This document shows positions 1 through 8,593 of a stretch of DNA of 64,000 bases, one piece after another. The stretch comes from Natrinema halophilum. Lineage in GTDB: Archaea; Halobacteriota; Halobacteria; Halobacteriales; Natrialbaceae. The notes below the pieces were generated by a model. The model had not been told where the DNA came from. It searched no databases and saw only the letters and a program-made list of their open reading frames with translations. The translations under genes were made by a program, and so were the position numbers. Each line of letters begins with the position of its first letter. The stretch's first letter is position 1. The stretch spans positions 1,240,001-1,304,000 of the forward strand of contig NZ_CP058601.1 in assembly GCF_013402815.2 (NCBI RefSeq), given 5' to 3'.

Positions 1-1
1 C

Positions 2-451
2 GTCAAGGCTTGCGTGTTAGCCGGCGCCGGCTTCCTCACTGTCTCGGGTGCGCCGTGGCTCGTCCTTCCGCCTACGACGCCAGGTGCGTCTCAAGCGTAC
101 GATCCGTCCCTCCGAGTCGGAATCTACCTCGGAATGATGGTAGTCGGTGCCGTCGTTGCCACCGCCTCGGTACAAGTGTATCAACGCGTATCGACCGAAC
201 ACCGGCTACTCGGGGTAGTTACAGCTGCAGCACCGATCGTCGCACTCGTCGCCAGTACGACGGTCGGCGCCCCGACCATCGTCGAGGCCGGCGGGATGCC
301 AGCCGAACTCGTGACCGTGTTCCGTGGACTGACAGCGCTGAGCCAGGCTGCGCTCTGGACATGCATCGCCGGCTGTTTCGTCTGGCTCCAGACCCGGGCT
401 GACGTTCAATCGGCAACGAAACGCTCCGACGACCTGCTTACCAACCCATGA
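2..451 (+). CDS. Probable cobalt transporter CbtA-like membrane protein, C-terminal part
   Basis: The reading frame is open to the left edge of the window, so only the last 149 or so residues are present. They are hydrophobic, with segments that look membrane-spanning (around LVLPPTTPGA, then GMMVVGAVVATASV, IVALVASTTVG and ALWTCIAGCFVWL). The pattern of a short Pro-rich loop followed by paired hydrophobic helices recalls the haloarchaeal CbtA family, which is proposed to import cobalt for cobalamin synthesis. The stop codon overlaps the ATG of the next gene (ATGA), a thin [2Fe-2S] ferredoxin, and that pairing fits a cobalt or cobalamin operon. Family assignment is from memory of the sequence pattern and is moderate; membrane location is firm. 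Confidence 0.55.
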   Translation, partial: VKACVLAGAGFLTVSGAPWLVLPPTTPGASQAYDPSLRVGIYLGMMVVGAVVATASVQVYQRVSTEHRLLGVVTAAAPIVALVASTTVGAPTIVEAGGMPAELVTVFRGLTALSQAALWTCIAGCFVWLQTRADVQSATKRSDDLLTNP

Positions 452-816
452 AAGATCGGACCGAGCAACACCGAGAGCGCCTCGAGGCTCACGTGTTCGT
501 CTGCACGAACGACCGCGATTCGCCCCACGCAAATTGCGCCGCGGCGGGTGGCGAGGAAACGGTCACTGCGATAAACGAATGGTTGCGCGACCGAGACGCG
601 TTCTGGACGACGGTATCCGTCAGCACGACTTCTTGTCTGGGATTGTGCAGCGAGGACGGAGCTGCGGTCTCCATCCAGCCGCGGAATACGTGGTATTCGG
701 ACGTGACACCGGCCGACGTCCCCGACCTGCTCGAGTCCGAATTCGGGGCGGATGCAAACCTGGACAGCGAGTCCGAATTCGGGGCGGACGCAAACTCGGA
801 CCGCGACCCCGGGTGA
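448..816 (+). CDS. Thioredoxin-like [2Fe-2S] ferredoxin domain protein
   Basis: This 122-residue protein has the layout of the thin [2Fe-2S] ferredoxins: VFVCTND near residue 16 with a further Cys about 13 residues on (HANCAAAGG), and the pair SCLGLCSEDG near residues 62-71. These four cysteines would hold the cluster. The ATG overlaps the stop of the upstream transporter by four bases, so the two are translationally coupled. A role as electron donor in cobalt or corrin metabolism is inferred from this linkage only. The C-terminal tail contains a short duplication (SEFGADAN twice) encoded by a 27-base direct repeat 36 bases apart, outside the cluster-binding part. Confidence 0.75.
   Translation: MKDRTEQHRERLEAHVFVCTNDRDSPHANCAAAGGEETVTAINEWLRDRDAFWTTVSVSTTSCLGLCSEDGAAVSIQPRNTWYSDVTPADVPDLLESEFGADANLDSESEFGADANSDRDPG
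732..794 (+). repeat. 27-base direct repeat, two copies, in the ferredoxin C-terminus
   Basis: The sequence beginning CGAGTCCGAATTCGGGGCGG is found at 732-758 and again at 768-794 with one mismatch. It encodes the repeated residues ESEFGADAN. The period of 36 keeps frame. Confidence 0.85.
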
Positions 817-922
817 GCGAGAAGGCATCCGTTTCGAGGCGACGGCAGTCTCAAAAACCCGCAGACCCCGTTGGTATCGCCGACACGTATGATTATAGGG
901 ACCGACCGCCGAAAGGACACCA

Positions 923-2281
923 ATGACCGAGACCCCCTCGAGTGGAGTCGCAACGGAACTTGCAGATTTCGTCGCCGAACGTACGACCGACGAGATTCCC
1001 GATGAAGCGCTTCGATTGGCTGAACGGGCGATCTTGGACACCGTTGGGGTGACGCTCGCCGGTGCCGATGCCGAGGCAGGAACGACTGCCGTCGCCGCGA
1101 TGGGGGACAGCCGTGGCGAGACGACTGTCCTCGGACGTGATGAACAACTGTCTCTCTCCGACGCCGTCTTCGCGAACGCGACAGCGGGACACGCGCTAGA
1201 TTTCGACGACGTCGCCCTCGCGGCGATGGACGGGCATCCGAGCGTCCCGATGGTTGCACCGCTTTTAGCCGTCGGGCAACGAAACGGAGCGTCAGGACGA
1301 GAGTTGCTGACCGCATACGTCGCCGGATTCGAGGTGCAGGGGTATCTCTCGAAACCGATCAGTCCCGGCCACTACGAAGGCGGGTGGCACGCGACGTCGA
1401 CCATCGGCCTCTTCGGCGCTACTGCCGCAGTCGCCCGACTGCTCGCACTATCTCCCGACCGCACCGAACACGCGCTCAATATCGCCGCCTCGATGCCGGC
1501 CGGCCTCAAGCGGAACTTCGGGACGACGACGAAACCGATCCACGCAGGTCAGGCCGCTCGTTCAGCGACGACCGCGGCCCTGCTCGCAAGCGAGGGAGCG
1601 ACGGCGGATTCGACGGCGATCGACGGCGACCGTGGGTTCTTCGACCTCTATCGAGGTGACAGTCCCCCGGACAAAGAGCGACTACCTGACCTCGGCTCCC
1701 GCTGGGCGCTGCTCGAGGACGGCATAGACGTCAAAAAGTACCCGTGCTGTTACTACACGCACGCCGCGATCTACGCGGCGACCGAGATCGCGGAAACGAA
1801 CGATATTCGGGCCGACGCCATCGACGACATCGTCGTGACCGCCTCCCAGGGTGCGGCCGATGCGCTCGCCCACGACGATCCGCGGACGGGTCTCGAGGCG
1901 AAGTTCTCGATGCCGTACCTGATCGCCAGCGCGATCGTCCGTCGAGGGGTCGGTCTATCGGCATTCGAGGCTGATCGGATCGAGGAACCTGCGGTCCAGG
2001 CTGTCCGCGAGCGCGTCACGCTGTCCGTCGACGAAGACTTGCCGTACGACTCGAACACCGCTCACGTCGCTGTGACGGACCGTACGGGTGACGTATACGA
2101 ACGCACACAGGAACGACCACCCGGCACGCACGACGATCCGCTTTCGAACGACGAACTTCAGGAGAAGTTCAGAATGTGTGCGGAATATGCGCCGAGACCG
2201 GTTGCGATCGACGACGCGATCACAGCCCTCGACAACCTCCGGAGCGTCGAGGACGTACGTAGCGTCATCGAATCGCTTTAA
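923..2281 (+). CDS. MmgE/PrpD family protein
   Basis: This 452-residue protein matches the MmgE/PrpD family (2-methylcitrate dehydratase and cis-aconitate decarboxylase relatives) along its length. The N-terminal helical half has the typical stretch ILDTVGVTLAGADAEA and ATAGHALDFDD. The middle has GGWHATSTIGLFGATAAVARLL, followed by the IHAGQAARS and KKYPCCYYTHAAIYA regions. The family includes dehydratases and isomerases of small carboxylates; the actual substrate cannot be told from sequence. ATTATAG at 892-898 lies about 25 bases before the ATG, consistent with leaderless transcription. No prp pathway genes are adjacent, so a methylcitrate role is not supported. Confidence 0.9.
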   Translation: MTETPSSGVATELADFVAERTTDEIPDEALRLAERAILDTVGVTLAGADAEAGTTAVAAMGDSRGETTVLGRDEQLSLSDAVFANATAGHALDFDDVALAAMDGHPSVPMVAPLLAVGQRNGASGRELLTAYVAGFEVQGYLSKPISPGHYEGGWHATSTIGLFGATAAVARLLALSPDRTEHALNIAASMPAGLKRNFGTTTKPIHAGQAARSATTAALLASEGATADSTAIDGDRGFFDLYRGDSPPDKERLPDLGSRWALLEDGIDVKKYPCCYYTHAAIYAATEIAETNDIRADAIDDIVVTASQGAADALAHDDPRTGLEAKFSMPYLIASAIVRRGVGLSAFEADRIEEPAVQAVRERVTLSVDEDLPYDSNTAHVAVTDRTGDVYERTQERPPGTHDDPLSNDELQEKFRMCAEYAPRPVAIDDAITALDNLRSVEDVRSVIESL

Positions 2282-2377
2282 CCGTCAGCCGAGCGGGCAT
2301 CCGCCTCGAAATCGGACGAGGTGGATTCCGCTCGAGGTTTCGGGACGTTTACCAGCCAGCCGTTCCGATTGCTGATA

Positions 2378-3457
2378 ATGACGCTGTACTCGCGCGTGCG
2401 GCCCCTGGCGTTTAAACTGCCGGCCGAGACTGCCCACGACCTCGGCAAGCGAACGCTCCGGGCGGCCCAGTCGACTTGGCCGACACGGGCGGCGCTATCC
2501 AGCGCGTACCAGTACGAGCATCCGGCGCTCGCGGTCGATCTGTTCGAAACGAGATTTTCAAACCCCGTCGGCGTCGCTGCGGGGTTCGACAAGAACGCGG
2601 AGGTGACTCACGCACTGGCCGCGCTCGGTTTTGGCTTCGTGGAAATCGGAACCGTCACGCCATATCCACAGGACGGCAACGACCGACCCCGACTGTTCCG
2701 GCTGCTCGAGGACGGGGGGATGATCAACCGAATGGGATTCAACGGCCAGGGAATGGAACGGGTCAAATCACGGCTCGAGAGCGACGGAACACCGGAGATT
2801 CCGCTCGGCGTGAACGTCGGCAAGATGAACTCCTCGAACGAACGCGAGGCGATCGAAGACTATCGTCGTGTGTTCGATCGACTCTCACCGTTTGCCGACT
2901 ACGTCGTGGTAAACGTCTCCTGTCCGAACACGCCCGACGAGTTCGACGAGGGCTCGCCCGAACACCTTCGTTCGATTTTCGAAACGCTCGAGGCCGAAAA
3001 CGACCGAGAGGTACCGATACTCGTGAAAATCGGCCCCGATTCACCCGACGAATCGATGTTCGATCTGGTCGACATCGTTCGGGAGTTCGACCTCGACGGA
3101 ATCGTCGCGACCAATACCTCGACGAGCCGTAGAGACCTCGAGTCACCGCAACAAGAGGAGTGGGGTGGGCTCAGCGGGAAGCCGATCGAGGAGCGCTCCA
3201 CCGAAGTCATTCGCACGCTCGCCGACTACACGGACGGCGAACTACCGATTATCGGCGTCGGCGGCGTCGATTCGGCGGCGAGCGCGTACGAAAAGATCCG
3301 AGCAGGTGCCTCGCTCGTCCAGTTGTACACCGGGTTCGTGTACGAAGGCCCCTCGACGGCGAAGCGAATCAATCGAGGGCTGGTCAAGATACTCGAGCGC
3401 GACGGGTTCTCCTCGGTCGAAGACGCGGTCGGCGCGGACGTCGTCGATCGATCGTAG
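2378..3457 (+). CDS. pyrD: Dihydroorotate dehydrogenase (class 2-like, quinone-type)
   Basis: The protein (359 residues) oxidises dihydroorotate to orotate in pyrimidine synthesis. It has the class 2 layout: a short N-terminal helical segment (MTLYSRVRPLAFKLPAETAH) that binds the membrane, then the FMN barrel with GVAAGFDKNAEV, IGTVTPYPQDGNDRPR, RMGFNGQG, VNVSCPNTP, KIGPDS, ATNTS and IGVGGV. The ATG at 2378 is chosen because the family starts at this helix; an in-frame GTG at 2321 would add an unlikely 19-residue leader. One oddity: the catalytic-base position inside VNVSCPNTP is Cys, as in class 1 enzymes, where class 2 enzymes normally have Ser. Confidence 0.95.
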   Translation: MTLYSRVRPLAFKLPAETAHDLGKRTLRAAQSTWPTRAALSSAYQYEHPALAVDLFETRFSNPVGVAAGFDKNAEVTHALAALGFGFVEIGTVTPYPQDGNDRPRLFRLLEDGGMINRMGFNGQGMERVKSRLESDGTPEIPLGVNVGKMNSSNEREAIEDYRRVFDRLSPFADYVVVNVSCPNTPDEFDEGSPEHLRSIFETLEAENDREVPILVKIGPDSPDESMFDLVDIVREFDLDGIVATNTSTSRRDLESPQQEEWGGLSGKPIEERSTEVIRTLADYTDGELPIIGVGGVDSAASAYEKIRAGASLVQLYTGFVYEGPSTAKRINRGLVKILERDGFSSVEDAVGADVVDRS

Positions 3458-4017
3458 CGGTTGACGTCTGCGGTCCCCGGCGGTGCTGTGGACGTGATGA
3501 ATTTTGAGAACATCCGTCTCGAGTGCCAGTTTTCGGGTAGGTTCCGGTTCCAATCCATCGACGACCGATATGCCTACTGACCGGGCGCCACGGTACATTC
3601 GTCAATCACTACCTCAAACAGGGGGCGAAACGAGTCGAGTTCCGCCGATAGCTTTCAGAACGGTTCGTCGCGAACGGTTTGTACGATCGGTCGATTGCCC
3701 CGAAGTATCGGACATCACGCGTCGGTATCACAATCGGAACAGTATGCTGCGAATGACAGAGTCATGTGAAGTGTCGATCGGCAAAAAGCCGCTGTTGCAA
3801 TGTATCGTTGTTCGATAGAATCGAACCCAACTGCGGCACACGGGGGCCAGGATCGGTGACTATTCGATCGTTTGGATCGAGTTCATACAACCAACGAGAC
3901 TGGTGACGAACAAACTGGCGATTGCAGGTTCTACAGGCAACAGCGTAGAAAAGTGAACGGTCTGGATTTCCTCACAACAACCGTTATGCGAGCTCATGGT
4001 GTATGTCACCACAGTGA
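3458..4017. other. Intergenic stretch after pyrD
   Basis: About 560 bases with only short or low-quality open frames on both strands. I see no conserved protein, tRNA fold or obvious repeat. The last 60 bases before 4018 probably hold the promoter of the small zinc-ribbon gene. Confidence 0.5.
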
Positions 4018-4197
4018 ATGGAGATGCAACAAGTCACAACGAAAGCGGTTACCTGTCCTCACTGTGGGGAGAATAACACTATCTCACTCCCCGACGAGGA
4101 GACAGCGCTCGCCGTACGAAAATCGGTCGCTGCGTACGGTGAATACACGACGGTCACGTGTTCACGGGGACATACCTACTGGGTATATTTCTGCTAG
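4018..4197 (+). CDS. Small zinc-ribbon protein (59 residues)
   Basis: This short frame (ATG at 4018, or in frame at 4024) encodes a protein with TCPHCGENN near residues 12-20 and VTCSRGHTYWVYFC at the C-terminus. That is two pairs of metal-binding residues (CPHC, then C...H or C...C). Acidic composition and codon use match the neighbours, and it ends in a Cys-stop. It belongs to the general class of tiny haloarchaeal zinc-finger proteins; partner and function are unknown. It is easy to miss because of its length. Confidence 0.65.
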   Translation: MEMQQVTTKAVTCPHCGENNTISLPDEETALAVRKSVAAYGEYTTVTCSRGHTYWVYFC

Positions 4198-4353
4198 CAC
4201 GCACGCGACTCACGTCCCGGGTGCCTCGTTCGGCGCCTTTTCGGAGCGTGCATTCTCGACCAGCAGATTGCAGGTGCCGTCAGCGAACCTGTGGGTCATG
4301 GACATTCGTTCGAAATCGCAGTCCGCCGGTCACTCGAGCGAGCAAATTCATGG

Positions 4354-4417
4354 CACTCGATATTCGCGACACTCAATATTCGCGACACTCGATATTCGCG
4401 ACACTCGATATTCGCGA
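4354..4417. repeat. Four tandem copies of a 16-base repeat
   Basis: Four consecutive 16-base units CACTCGATATTCGCGA, three identical and one (4370-4385) with a single G-to-A change, lie between the zinc-ribbon gene and the end of eIF1A. No gene crosses it with confidence. Confidence 0.9.
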
Positions 4418-4478
4418 TGCTAGGCCCGGTATAGGTACACGCAGGAGAATGCGACGTATCAGGTCGAAACCGAGTGAA

Positions 4479-4763
4479 TCAATCGATGTGACCTTCGCGG
4501 CGGAGCTGGTCTGCGTCCTGGCCGGTATAGCGCCACTCGATGGTGGCCTTCTCGTCTTGCCAGTCCCAGGGCTCGGCGACGACGATGTCGTCTTGTTCGA
4601 TCCAGGTGCGATATTTCATGCGCCCAGGAATGCGTCCGAGCCGTTCCTCGCCGTCCTCACAGCGGAGGCGAACGTGGTTGCCACCGAGGTGTTCGGTCAC
4701 GACGGCGAATACTTCATCGTTGTTGGGCATACGGAGGTTCCGACGCCCGGATTCTTCTGTCAC
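4479..4763 (-). CDS. eif1A: Translation initiation factor eIF1A
   Basis: The 94-residue product is archaeal eIF1A, an OB-fold protein that binds the A site of the small ribosomal subunit and promotes scanning-independent start selection together with aIF1 and aIF2. Family landmarks include [53 protein letters not shown] and [17 protein letters not shown]. The start is the GTG at 4763, because family members include the residues before NLRMP. A TTTTAAA element about 27 bases upstream (near 4790) indicates a leaderless transcript beginning at this GTG. Confidence 0.95.
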   Translation of the reverse strand: MTEESGRRNLRMPNNDEVFAVVTEHLGGNHVRLRCEDGEERLGRIPGRMKYRTWIEQDDIVVAEPWDWQDEKATIEWRYTGQDADQLRREGHID

Positions 4764-4833
4764 AGCTTACCTACGTGAGGCAGACGTTTAAAACATGGGA
4801 GAGTCATGATACCGTGACTCGCATGGAGGTCGT

Positions 4834-6921
4834 TCAATTGTCGGCGGAGAGTTTTTTCACGTTTCGGGCGTGCTCCGTTCGTCGATCGGCTTGTTCTATC
4901 CGGTTTTGCGTCGCGTTCGAGAGGGGCTCGGGCAAGTCACTCCTTGCCTCGGTGAGACGCTGCTCTACCCGCTGGAGGCGCTCAGCAACGGCGGAAAGCT
5001 GCGCGTCGGCAGTACCTCGCTCACTGTCGCGTGCCCCCTCGGCAGCCTTTCGTGCGGCCTCGACGACGGCCGCGAGGGCGCGCTCGAGTCCCTCGACGGC
5101 GCTCGACGAACCACCGCCTCGATCACCGCCACTGCCGAGCGACGCGATCTCTTCCCGCGTCTCGTCGGCGATATCCGCCACGAACGTCGCGAGCTGGGCT
5201 TTGCCCGTCTCCGGGCGTTCGATGCGGACCGTCGACTTACCCCCGGGAGTCGGGTTGACCCGGTAGGCGCCGATGGCGCCGTCGCTGTCCCGGACCGCTG
5301 TCGTATAGGCCCCGCCGGTGTGGACGTAGACGGCGTCGGTTCCGTCTACCGACGACTCGTACAGCCGACCGGCGAAATCGTCTTCGACCGCGACAGTCGA
5401 GAGATCGGCCGCAGACTTCTCGCCGCCGATTTCTAGCTTCGTCGCGCGATCACGGGCGACCAATGGAATCTCGCCGCCGATGCCGGCTGCTGTCGGTGTT
5501 CCGTCGTCTGAAACAGCGACGCGTTCGCCGTGTGGCGCGCGGCCCGCACCGTTTACTGTCAGCCGATGATCGCCTGCTGGAACGTCCTGTACGACCGCGA
5601 TGCCGCCGAACGTCGGGACGGCCTCGGGGTCGCTCTCCAGCAGAACGACCGACTCGACGGTCGTCTCTGTCGTGGTCAGCCCCTCGTTCTCCGGTGCATC
5701 GTCGGTCGTGACCGCCTCCGTCACGCGGGCGATGATGCTATTTACCGGTGCCGCCTCGCCGATGGCGTCGTAGCGGTCAGCCAGTGCCATCCGGTGGTTG
5801 GGAACGGAGATGTCAGCTGCCGGATTACCGTAGCGGGGCTGGGTCCACGGCGTCCCTGTCGTCGTGATATGGCCGGCGATGGCGTCCTCGACCACGTCGG
5901 GGACGGTGAACTCGAAGCTCAACTGCGGTCCGGTGAAGGCCGCGATATGTTCGACCTCGGTGCTCGGTACGAGGTCGTACTCGACGTCGGCGTCGGCCTC
6001 CTGATCGCGATGGCGGAAGACGAGCCCCGTCTCGCGCGTCGGCAGCTCCGTCGGCGGCGATGTCAGCGTGTCGTACGATCGGACCGTCAGATCGTCGTCG
6101 ATCAGCGACTCGCGGGTAACAGATGGCAAACGTTCGTGTTCGTATATCGGGTCCCCCTCGTACTCCGGGATAAGGTATGGGAGCCGTGACCCCTCGTCTC
6201 GCGGCAGTCCGTACGCGAGCGGTAACTCGAGGTCCGCGAGGTCTTCGACGCCCTCGAGCGCCGTGTTCGTGATATCCGCCACCAGGTCCTCGATGGCGAC
6301 CCGTTGGAAGCGATCAGGGACGTCGTTGACCGAGAGCGCACTCGAGTGTGAGCCGAGTTCCGAGAGGATGCGTGGCACCAATGCCGGATCCGGATCAAGG
6401 AATTCGTTGTTCGGCACCTTCCGGGAGTGGGAACTGGCGACGTACAGTTGCGGCTCGTCAGTCTCCGTGTCGACGAAGACGTGCAACACTTCCCAGTCGT
6501 GCCAGTGGAAGTTGGTCGTGAACTGGTCGAACACCGAATAGAACCAGAACTGGACCACGGCGAGGGGCGAGTCCTCGTACGCGACGGCGTTGTAGAACAC
6601 CGTCGGATCCGGTGGGTCCCCGTCGCTGAATCGCCCGTGGTACCCGTCGACAGCATCGAACCCGATAACGACGGTCTCGCCGTCGCGCTCGCTGGCGTAG
6701 GGTCGTGGGTCCGTCGGGAACCACGGTTCGTTGGCATCGAAGTACAACGCCGGGGCGAACTCCGACGCCAACTCTCGAGCGGCTTCGCCATCCAGTCCCT
6801 TCGTCTGGCCGTCGCTCTCACGGTTGAACGCCGAACAGCCAGCCAGCGCGGTCCCACCGATGCCGGCGAGTGCGCCGAGGACAGCCCGGCGATCCACGTC
6901 GAACTCGATGTGGCCGGTCAC
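4834..6921 (-). CDS. Large TAT-exported lipoprotein of unknown function (possible Vps62-like domain)
   Basis: The 695-residue product starts at a GTG and has a twin-arginine signal (DRRAVLGALAGIGGTALAGC) whose LAGC is a lipobox, so it should be anchored outside the cell. The next 150 residues contain ALYFDANEPWFPTDPRPY, VQFWFYSVFDQF and FHWHDWEVLHVFVDTE, a pattern that resembles the Vps62-type domain with its conserved Asp-Trp-Glu; this is a weak resemblance. The remainder is beta-rich with no motif I recognise. The last 110 residues are helical and probably coiled-coil (EGLERALAAVVEAARKAAEG onward). It stands alone between convergent or same-strand genes. Export and lipid anchoring are well supported; function is not. 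Confidence 0.8.
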   Translation of the reverse strand: MTGHIEFDVDRRAVLGALAGIGGTALAGCSAFNRESDGQTKGLDGEAARELASEFAPALYFDANEPWFPTDPRPYASERDGETVVIGFDAVDGYHGRFSDGDPPDPTVFYNAVAYEDSPLAVVQFWFYSVFDQFTTNFHWHDWEVLHVFVDTETDEPQLYVASSHSRKVPNNEFLDPDPALVPRILSELGSHSSALSVNDVPDRFQRVAIEDLVADITNTALEGVEDLADLELPLAYGLPRDEGSRLPYLIPEYEGDPIYEHERLPSVTRESLIDDDLTVRSYDTLTSPPTELPTRETGLVFRHRDQEADADVEYDLVPSTEVEHIAAFTGPQLSFEFTVPDVVEDAIAGHITTTGTPWTQPRYGNPAADISVPNHRMALADRYDAIGEAAPVNSIIARVTEAVTTDDAPENEGLTTTETTVESVVLLESDPEAVPTFGGIAVVQDVPAGDHRLTVNGAGRAPHGERVAVSDDGTPTAAGIGGEIPLVARDRATKLEIGGEKSAADLSTVAVEDDFAGRLYESSVDGTDAVYVHTGGAYTTAVRDSDGAIGAYRVNPTPGGKSTVRIERPETGKAQLATFVADIADETREEIASLGSGGDRGGGSSSAVEGLERALAAVVEAARKAAEGARDSERGTADAQLSAVAERLQRVEQRLTEARSDLPEPLSNATQNRIEQADRRTEHARNVKKLSADN

Positions 6922-7043
6922 GAGTTATCATCCCTCTTCTGAGACCCTACCGCCGGGACGTACGCGACGACAGTTCTACTGACCATACCGCTGTGTGATG
7001 CTATTTTCTCAAGAGCCTTCTGTACTGACCGCTCGCGACGCAG

Positions 7044-7583
7044 CTACAGTTCGCGATCCGAGTCAGGGTTCTCGAGGTCCCAGAGCACCGCCGGCAGGAA
7101 CGCCTCGAGGTTGTCGACCACCCGCCGCTCACTGACGTTCAACCCCTCGCAGTGATCGTGGGCCGAGTCACGGATATCCACGTGGAGGTTGCCGTCCTCG
7201 AGCCAGACACCCAGCGGGAACACGGAACACCGGGTCGGTTTCCAATCGTCCTCGAGATGAAGCGAACAGAGCCCGTCCTCCCGCAGGAAGGCACAGGCGT
7301 GGCCGTCTTCAGCGACGTGATCGTCGCGGTCTTTCTCTTCGCGCGTGACGAATTTTTCGCCGCGAAAGTCCGTCGTCGTTTCGGCGAGATTCGCTCGCTC
7401 GGCTAACTCGAGGAGGTCCCGGTCGTAGAGGAGAACGCCGTGGTGACAACACCACGTGCAATCGTCGACGCACTCGAAGGTGAGGTCCGGATCGAACTCG
7501 ACGACGACCTCGTTGTCTGGGTACACTTCGACGCGTCGCGGGGCGTCAGCGCTCACGTATCGTGGGTCGGGATTCGTCCACAA
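7044..7583 (-). CDS. YkgJ family cysteine-cluster protein
   Basis: The product (up to 179 residues) has the spaced cysteines of the YkgJ or zinc/iron-chelating family: FECVDDCTWCCHHGV, HACAFLREDGLCSLH, PTRCSVFPL and HDHCEG. These proteins probably bind a metal or an Fe-S cluster; the biochemical role is not known. The start is uncertain. TTG at 7583 and GTG at 7556 are both in frame; a TATA-like TCGTATAACG (7621-7630) would place transcription near 7600, which allows either. Confidence 0.85.
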   Translation of the reverse strand: MWTNPDPRYVSADAPRRVEVYPDNEVVVEFDPDLTFECVDDCTWCCHHGVLLYDRDLLELAERANLAETTTDFRGEKFVTREEKDRDDHVAEDGHACAFLREDGLCSLHLEDDWKPTRCSVFPLGVWLEDGNLHVDIRDSAHDHCEGLNVSERRVVDNLEAFLPAVLWDLENPDSDREL

Positions 7584-7644
7584 GTGCCTTTCTACCCGAG
7601 TTCCCCATCGGTCGGAGACACGTTATACGAGACACAGGAGAAAA

Positions 7645-7664
7645 CCCACGGCTTTAGCCGTGGG
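7645..7664. other. Hairpin typical of an IS200/IS605-type element end (relic)
   Basis: CCCACGGCTTTAGCCGTGGG is a near-perfect inverted repeat with the exact look of the terminal hairpin that ends haloarchaeal tnpB-bearing IS200/IS605/IS1341 elements, including the following GTAGCTCA. No tnpA or tnpB is near, so this would be a lone end or a domesticated remnant. It sits just upstream of the YkgJ gene. Confidence 0.6.
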
Positions 7665-7763
7665 TAGCTCAATTCGTCATACACACGAGTCCCGGAATCT
7701 TCCGTTCGTTCCAATCCGATGGGATGGTCAACGGTCAATGCTGGGAGACGCCGCGAGACGGAG

Positions 7764-8525
7764 TTACGGACGGACCGGCTCTGACTCGAGTCCGAACCGG
7801 TCTCGTTCGCTCGGGTTCACGACCGTATTCCGAAGTGTGCCAACGCCCTCGTACGTGATTTCGACGGAGTCACCGGGTTCGACCAGACCGGGGTTTGCAG
7901 GACTGCCAAAGGAGACGACGTCGCCGGGCCGAAAGGTAATCCGGCGCGAGAGATAAGCGATGACTTCGGAGGGATCGAACAGCATGCGTTCGGTGTTTGC
8001 TTCCTGTCGGCGCTCGCCGGCGACGTCCGTGTACATATCGATCCCCGTCGGATCGACGGCGGTTTCGATCCACGGGCCGAGCGGTCCGGACGCGTCGAAG
8101 GCCTTTCGCGGCGTCCGCTCGCCCTGATCGAGAGCGTCCATATCGTTCAAAATCGTGTACCCGCGGACGACACCGGGTACGTCGGCTTCGGAGAGATTTC
8201 GGCAGGGTTCATCGATGACGGCCGCGAGTTCGCCGGCGTAGGTGAGTTCGTCGGTGAACGTCGGATAGGGGATCGGATCTTCGTGTCCGACGAGCGAGGC
8301 GGGCGGCTTGATGAAGAAATCGGGCTCGTCGGGGCGTTCGTACTCCATCTGTTCGATCGTCGCTGCAAAATTTCGCCCGACGCAGTACAGCGCCGAGGGA
8401 ACGCACGGTGGGAGAAAGTCCGCATCCGTACCGACCTCGTATACGCCGTCGTCCGTGTGAACGACACCGTCTTCGTACCGCCCGGCGACAGGCCCGTCGT
8501 CCGTCGCGATTCGCACGAGTTTCAT
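7764..8525 (-). CDS. Fumarylacetoacetate hydrolase family protein
   Basis: The 253-residue product has the FAH fold: a small N-terminal domain (MKLVRIATDDGPVAGRYEDG), then CVGRNFAATIEQM, DFFIKPPASLVGHEDPI, the metal-binding stretch LTYAGELAAVIDEP, and GYTILNDMDALDQ. The C-terminal part has FRPGDVVSFGSPANPG and the typical ending EITYEGVGTLRNTVV. Family members hydrolyse or decarboxylate beta-dicarbonyl compounds in catabolism of aromatics and other acids, or act as oxaloacetate decarboxylases, using Mg or Mn. The substrate cannot be assigned; neighbours give no pathway. Confidence 0.9.
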   Translation of the reverse strand: MKLVRIATDDGPVAGRYEDGVVHTDDGVYEVGTDADFLPPCVPSALYCVGRNFAATIEQMEYERPDEPDFFIKPPASLVGHEDPIPYPTFTDELTYAGELAAVIDEPCRNLSEADVPGVVRGYTILNDMDALDQGERTPRKAFDASGPLGPWIETAVDPTGIDMYTDVAGERRQEANTERMLFDPSEVIAYLSRRITFRPGDVVSFGSPANPGLVEPGDSVEITYEGVGTLRNTVVNPSERDRFGLESEPVRP

Positions 8526-8593
8526 TAGCGGCGCTCTCGGGGCCGACGAATTAGTCGTACCGATTTGATTCGACGGGGTCCGTTCGCGGCCCG

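Noticed and set aside
3815-3845. Possible tRNA T-arm (GGGTTCGATTC on the minus strand)
   Set aside because: The flanking bases do not pair to form T-stem, acceptor or anticodon arms, so no cloverleaf can be drawn.
3872-4423. Long plus-strand frame after pyrD (183 codons)
   Set aside because: Its residues are rich in Ser, Arg and His with no recognisable domain, and it overlaps the better-supported zinc-ribbon gene and the 16-base repeat in another frame.
4158-4778. Plus-strand frame of 206 codons across eIF1A
   Set aside because: It is the antisense shadow of eIF1A; the minus-strand product is an unmistakable conserved protein.
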